Below, piece by piece: positions 6,736 through 10,011 of a stretch of 10,011 bases of DNA. Every line of letters starts with the position of its first letter. Positions within the stretch are counted from its first letter, which is position 1. The notes under the pieces were generated by a model. That model did no database searches and was not told the DNA's origin. It saw only the letters and a program-made list of their open reading frames with translations. The position numbers and the translations under genes are program-made. This DNA comes from CAZUGA01 sp964619885 (GTDB taxonomy: Bacteria > Pseudomonadota > Gammaproteobacteria > Methylococcales > UBA1147): contig CAZUGA010000073.1 of NCBI GenBank assembly GCA_964619885.1, forward strand, positions 1 to 10,011, given 5' to 3'.

Positions 6736-6740
6736 AGTTC

Positions 6741-7274
6741 ATGACGCATATTCGAGTAGCAACAAATCTGGATCGTGACAGTATTCGTGAGATCCATTTG
6801 TGTGCCTTTACTGAAGGCGAAAATCAGAGGGTCTCAGCGCTCTCAGTGAATTTGCTGGATGAAGAAACAAACCCCAAAACGATTTCCTTGGTTGCCGAAG
6901 TCGACGGTGTAGTAGTTGGACACATAGCTTTTAGCCCCGTAAGGATTAATAACAATAAGAGCTGGAGTGGTTATATACTGGCTCCGCTAGGCGTTATGCC
7001 CGAATATCAAAAGCGCCATATTGGCTCGAAATTGATCGAAAGCGGCATGGAACGATTATTTACAATGGGCGTAAATATCGTTTTCGTTTATGGCGATCCG
7101 AAATATTATGGCAAGTTCGGATTCAACGCCGACGCTGCCTCAAAATATTCTCCACCTTGCGAACTCAAGTATCCTATTGGGTGGCAGGCGGTTATGCTTA
7201 ACGAAGATGTATTTACAGAATCAGAGGTAAAAATATCGTGCGTAGTTCCGTTGATTGATCCAGAGTTATGGTAA
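6741..7274 (+). CDS. GNAT N-acetyltransferase, YhbS-like
   Basis: A 177-residue cytoplasmic acetyl-CoA-dependent acetyltransferase; its substrate is not known. The GNAT fold is seen from the N-terminal strand and helix (1-22), the strand LVAEVDGVVVGHIAFSPV (50-67), the core APLGVMPEYQKRHIGSKLI (81-99) with the acetyl-CoA pyrophosphate loop, and the YhbS-type signature VYGDPKYYGKFGF (116-128). In the loop, QKRHIG (90-95) has H93 where the usual Q/R-x-x-G-x-G/A pattern has its first glycine. Otherwise the protein looks complete. The start is chosen as the only ATG giving the normal N-terminus; the ribosome site is poor. It stands alone, facing away from the cytochrome gene. Small acetyltransferases like this are often mobile, but I see no cassette recombination site. 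Confidence 0.85.
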   Translation: MTHIRVATNLDRDSIREIHLCAFTEGENQRVSALSVNLLDEETNPKTISLVAEVDGVVVGHIAFSPVRINNNKSWSGYILAPLGVMPEYQKRHIGSKLIESGMERLFTMGVNIVFVYGDPKYYGKFGFNADAASKYSPPCELKYPIGWQAVMLNEDVFTESEVKISCVVPLIDPELW

Positions 7275-7393
7275 CCATGCTAACCAATGAGGCAGGCTCG
7301 AAAGAAATACTATAACTAGTGTATTTTCAATGAAATAATCTCGAAATAAATATATAAATCCGAACACGGTCGCCCTATAGTCGTAGTATACGG

Positions 7394-7669
7394 ATGCAAG
7401 ACGGCAGTCGACAATCCTCATACAAACCTAAAAGTTTAGATAGGCGGTCAAAGAAAAAACGAACGAGACTGACGCCATTACGTCCGGACCCAATTGCTTC
7501 CGAATGTGCCGGTCAAAGCGCTGCCGCGATCCAATTCTTTCTCGGCACTGCCAAACTCAGTGGCCTAGATCCAACAGCCTGGCTTAAAGATACGATGGGA
7601 AAACTTCTGCCTTTCAAACCTAGCGATCTTGAACAACTTACACAAAACAATATAAATGCTCAAAGGTAG
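7394..7669 (+). pseudogene. IS66-family transposase, C-terminal remnant
   Basis: Of this 91-codon frame, the part from about 7490 resembles the C-terminal end of IS66 TnpC transposases. SECAGQSAAAI fits the family's SDxGGExAAAI, and LGTAKLSGLDPTAWLKDTM fits the family pattern of GTAKLNGxDPxAYLxxVL. The first 32 residues are very basic and have no recognisable relation, so they are probably flanking DNA read through. The catalytic DDE core, the rest of the roughly 500-residue protein and the accessory tnpA/tnpB genes are absent. The terminal repeat follows 14 bases after the stop. It is a dead fragment. Confidence 0.7.
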
Positions 7670-7683
7670 CATTGGACACTTAC
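7490..7683 (+). mobile_element. 3' remnant of an IS66-family insertion sequence
   Basis: This runs from the recognisable transposase C-terminus to a terminal inverted repeat ending at 7683. Read inward from 7683 on the minus strand the end is GTAAGTGTCC, close to the IS66-family GTAAGCG tip, and it matches 9 of 10 bases of the separate end found at 9960, plus a shared TACC further in. The left boundary is set only by loss of similarity. No left end is found upstream, so the 5' part was deleted. Confidence 0.6.
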
Positions 7684-7768
7684 GTATCTTGAAACCAACA
7701 GGATATTCGAGGCTTATGACAAGGTTTTTCTACAAGCTCGTTAGCTGTCTCAAAAAAACGGGGTATCT

Positions 7769-8131
7769 ATGAAATTAAGTCCAAACTTCAAATGATTACT
7801 CCTGATTACCTTACTCGCATCAACTTTTAGCAAAGCTAATGCAGAGAGCAATGATGAGCTTGCAAAAGCAGCCCAGATCCCAATTTCAAATATGATTAGC
7901 CTGCCATTTCAGGACAATATCAATACTGGAATAGGTCCCGATCATGAAATACATAACGTTCTTAATGTACAGCCTGTGTGGCCAATCTCTCTAAACAATA
8001 ATTGGAATGTTATTACCCGTACCATATTAGCAATAATATCTCAGCCCGTTATCCACCATCAATTTTATTCGAAAAATAATCAAGCAATGATCGTGATCGA
8101 GGTGACTCCTTTTGAATGTTGTTGGATATAG
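7769..8131 (+). pseudogene. Broken secreted/outer-membrane protein gene (neuromedin U-annotated family)
   Basis: From the ATG at 7769 the frame reads MKLSPNFK, hits a TGA at 7793-7795, then continues LLLITLLASTFSKANA, which completes a signal peptide. The next residues, ELAKAAQIPISNMISLPFQ, and then DNINTGIGPDHEIHNVLNVQP, WPISLNNNWNVITRTI and ISQP, resemble the N-terminus of bacterial envelope proteins often labelled neuromedin U or 'transporter', which are probably beta-barrels. After about 8060 similarity fades, and the frame ends at 8131 after about 110 of the expected 250 or more residues. Near 8090 the +1 frame reads NDRDRGDSF, which may be a frameshifted continuation. Two independent lesions make it a pseudogene. 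The family assignment is from memory of the motif. Confidence 0.6.
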
Positions 8132-8196
8132 CGGAATTCAAGATTCAACACTAATATTTTGCGCATTAGCAAAACAATTCAACACAGATCATATAC

Positions 8197-8202
8197 TATA
8201 AT
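8197..8202 (+). promoter_or_regulatory. TATAAT -10 box before the PAS-GGDEF gene
   Basis: A perfect TATAAT lies 25 bases upstream of the start codon at 8228. The base 17 positions upstream gives only ACAATT (8174-8179) as a -35 box, which is a poor match. It would give a very short 5' leader. No strong Shine-Dalgarno is seen before the ATG. Confidence 0.4.
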
Positions 8203-8227
8203 CACACCGTGACTCCCGAGATCAAAA

Positions 8228-10003
8228 ATGGATGATATTTCGTACCCGATAGTTGACGATCAATTGTTCAAATTGGGGGTTGATCAAAGTCGGGAAGGGA
8301 TCGCAATCCACGACGAAGATGGTCGGTTTACCTACATCAATCCCGCAATGGCTGCAATGTATGGGTATGAGGCTGATGAATTGCTGGGCCATTATTGGCA
8401 TATTCTTTATTCGGAAACCCAAATTAAGCGCATTGAATCAAGTTGCTTCCCCGTGTTGCAAGACAGTGGTTATTGGCGGGGCAAATTGGTTGGATGCAAA
8501 AAAGACGGAACGCCGTTCGATGTTGATATTACATTAACGTTGATAAAAGATGCTGAAAACCAACCCGCCGGAATCATTTCCCGCAGTCAAGATATTTCAA
8601 ATAATCTAAAGATTCAGACCGATCTATTTGATCAGCGGCAACAGTATCAATTGGTCTTTGACCATTCGCCGATATTGATCGCTCATGTTGGCGCTGATTA
8701 CCGGTATCGAATAGTCAACAAACAGTATTGTGAGTGGACCGGGGCAAATCCTTCGAAGATAGTGGGTATGCATATGCGAGATGTGCTGAACGATGAATCG
8801 TTTGTAAAAGCCAAATCCTACATTGATCTGGTGCTTAGCGGCCAGAAAGTCAATTTCGAGGCGAAGGTGCCGCATTCTTCTGGGCAACACAAATGGGTCA
8901 ACGCGACTTACATTCCTGATACGGACGCGGACGGCAAAGTTCGTGGGTTTTGTGCTTTTATTAGCGATATCGATCAACGAAAACGCGATGAATTTATGCG
9001 GCAATCGCTGATGCACGCAATTGAAAAGGGGATCGAGGGTTTTGCGCTTCATGATGAGGCCGGCGATTTTCTTTACGTCAATTCCGCTCAGGCCAACATG
9101 TACGGCTATTCTCAGGATGAATTAATCGGTAAGAGTTGGAAACTACTTTATGAAGAGGTGCAAATATGTCAAATCGAAAATGAATATTTTCCCCAGTTGT
9201 TGAAAGACGGTATGTGGCGGGGAGAATTGCAAGGATTGAAAAAAACCGGTGAATATTTTGACGTGGAAGTTTCGTTGACGGTGTCGCAAGATGATGCTGG
9301 TGAAAAGGCAGGATTATTTTGTGCTTGTCGGGATATCAGCGAGCGTAAACGTACCCAACAAGAAGTTGACTTTCTTGCATTTCATGATGCGCTGACAGGG
9401 CTACCCAATCGATTATTATTCAAAGAGCAGTTAGAGCAAACCCTACTACGCGCACGTCAACGTAATTCAATCATCGCACTGCTGTTTATCGATTTGGATC
9501 ATTTTAAGCACGTTAACGATACCTTGGGGCATTCCGTTGGAGACCAATTACTGCGATGCGTCGCGGAAAAAATTCAGTTGGTTTTCCGCAACGAGGATAT
9601 AGTCGCTCGTTTGAGCGGCGACGAATTCACTGTTCTGCTCAGCGAATTGAATCATCCACACGATGTTGAGACAGTCATTAACAAATTGATGCAGGCGTTT
9701 CGAAAACCCATTGTTGTGGATAGTCGGGAGCTATTCCAAAGCATCAGTGTTGGGGTCAGTATGTATCCACAAGATGGAGAAGACGCTGAAACGCTAATGA
9801 AAAATGCTGATGCGGCAATGTATCGCGTCAAAGACGACGGGCGTCAGAATTATTGTTTTTACACACCCGAATTAACCCATTCGGCGCAAGAAAATATGTT
9901 GTATCGAGGACAGCTTCAATACGCGCTGGATAATCAAGAATTCGAATTGCATTATCAACGTAAGCGTCCGTCCGTACCATCTATAGAAATAGTTGTGAAC
10001 TGA
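8228..10003 (+). pseudogene. PAS-PAS-PAS-GGDEF(-EAL) c-di-GMP protein, EAL cut off
   Basis: Predicted cytoplasmic sensor with three PAS domains at about 14-125, 138-250 and 262-372, then a GGDEF diguanylate cyclase domain at about 383-546. The linker DFLAFHDALTGLPNR (381-395) is the classic start of GGDEF. The active-site motif is SGDEF (463-467), and the allosteric I-site RNED (454-457) sits exactly five residues before it, so cyclase activity is possible. Residues 558-577 (GQLQYALDNQEFELHYQ) are the first helix and strand of an EAL phosphodiesterase domain, which should continue YQPK. Instead 14 unrelated residues and a stop follow, because an IS66-type end begins at 9960. No transmembrane segment is seen. 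The original protein was a GGDEF-EAL hybrid; what remains could still act as a cyclase. Marked broken because about 240 residues are lost. Confidence 0.88.
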
Positions 10004-10011
10004 TATTCTCC
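9960..10011. mobile_element. Terminal end of an IS66-family insertion sequence
   Basis: From 9960 the sequence begins GTAAGCGTCCGTCCG, which matches the conserved GTAAGCG tip of IS66-family inverted repeats, exactly where similarity to the EAL domain stops. Codon 577 (CAA) and the following C at 9959 would begin the expected HYQP, so the break is inside the proline codon. Only 52 bases of the element are in the window. Both ends of such elements start alike, so its orientation cannot be read. IS66 elements make 8-base duplications, so 9952-9959 (TTATCAAC) should recur at the far end. Confidence 0.7.

Larger units (their letters stand above)
6063..6740. other. Long intergenic region between divergent cytochrome c and GNAT genes
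   Basis: A 678-base gap. A 67-codon open frame at 6218-6421 has no recognisable features and I do not count it as a gene. The gap holds a likely cytochrome promoter at its left, an inverted-repeat-bounded segment (6384-6538) in the middle, and two perfect inverted repeats next to the acetyltransferase start on the right. Confidence 0.55.

Noticed and set aside
6721..7300. Acetyltransferase as an integron gene cassette
   Set aside because: GTTAGC before the gene and GCTAAC after it recall attC core sites, but neither fits the GTTRRRY/RYYYAAC consensus and no paired attC arms or integrase are seen.
8624..9052. 142-codon antisense frame within the PAS-GGDEF gene
   Set aside because: It overlaps clear PAS domains on the other strand and shows no recognisable domain.

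Overview
The window looks like chromosomal DNA of a gammaproteobacterium, probably marine or environmental. The reasons are its moderate GC content, a complete aerobic homogentisate (tyrosine/phenylalanine) operon with Pseudomonas-like proteins, a small periplasmic class I cytochrome c, a multi-PAS GGDEF-EAL signalling protein and IS66-type insertion sequence traces. I cannot name the genus from sequence alone.

Left part (1-5327): a minus-strand gene (338-1249) encodes a haem-oxygenase-fold, probably di-iron, oxidase/oxygenase of unknown substrate. It is divergent from a tight four-gene plus-strand operon: 4-hydroxyphenylpyruvate dioxygenase (hpd), homogentisate 1,2-dioxygenase (hmgA), fumarylacetoacetase (hmgB) and maleylacetoacetate isomerase (maiA/hmgC). 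All three junctions overlap by 1 to 10 bases. Together the four enzymes convert 4-hydroxyphenylpyruvate to fumarate and acetoacetate. The upstream enzymes (tyrosine aminotransferase, phenylalanine hydroxylase) and a pathway regulator are not in the window.

Middle part (5328-7274): two long intergenic stretches surround a minus-strand cytochrome c gene and a plus-strand GNAT acetyltransferase gene. They hold several inverted repeats, including a terminator-like hairpin that with an upstream TATAAT could mark a small RNA, and two perfect inverted repeats just before the acetyltransferase.

Right part (7275-10011): this is a decayed, IS-hit region. It has a C-terminal remnant of an IS66 transposase with a recognisable right end at 7683. 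Next is a broken secreted or outer-membrane protein gene (stop at codon 9, 3' end missing). Last is a PAS-PAS-PAS-GGDEF gene whose EAL domain is cut at its very start by what looks like the end of another IS66-family element at 9960.

The most notable points are the IS66 end inside the c-di-GMP gene, the di-iron oxidase with an unusual insertion between its metal ligands beside the tyrosine operon, and the internal PAS duplication. I did not find convincing evidence of a wholly new multi-gene system.
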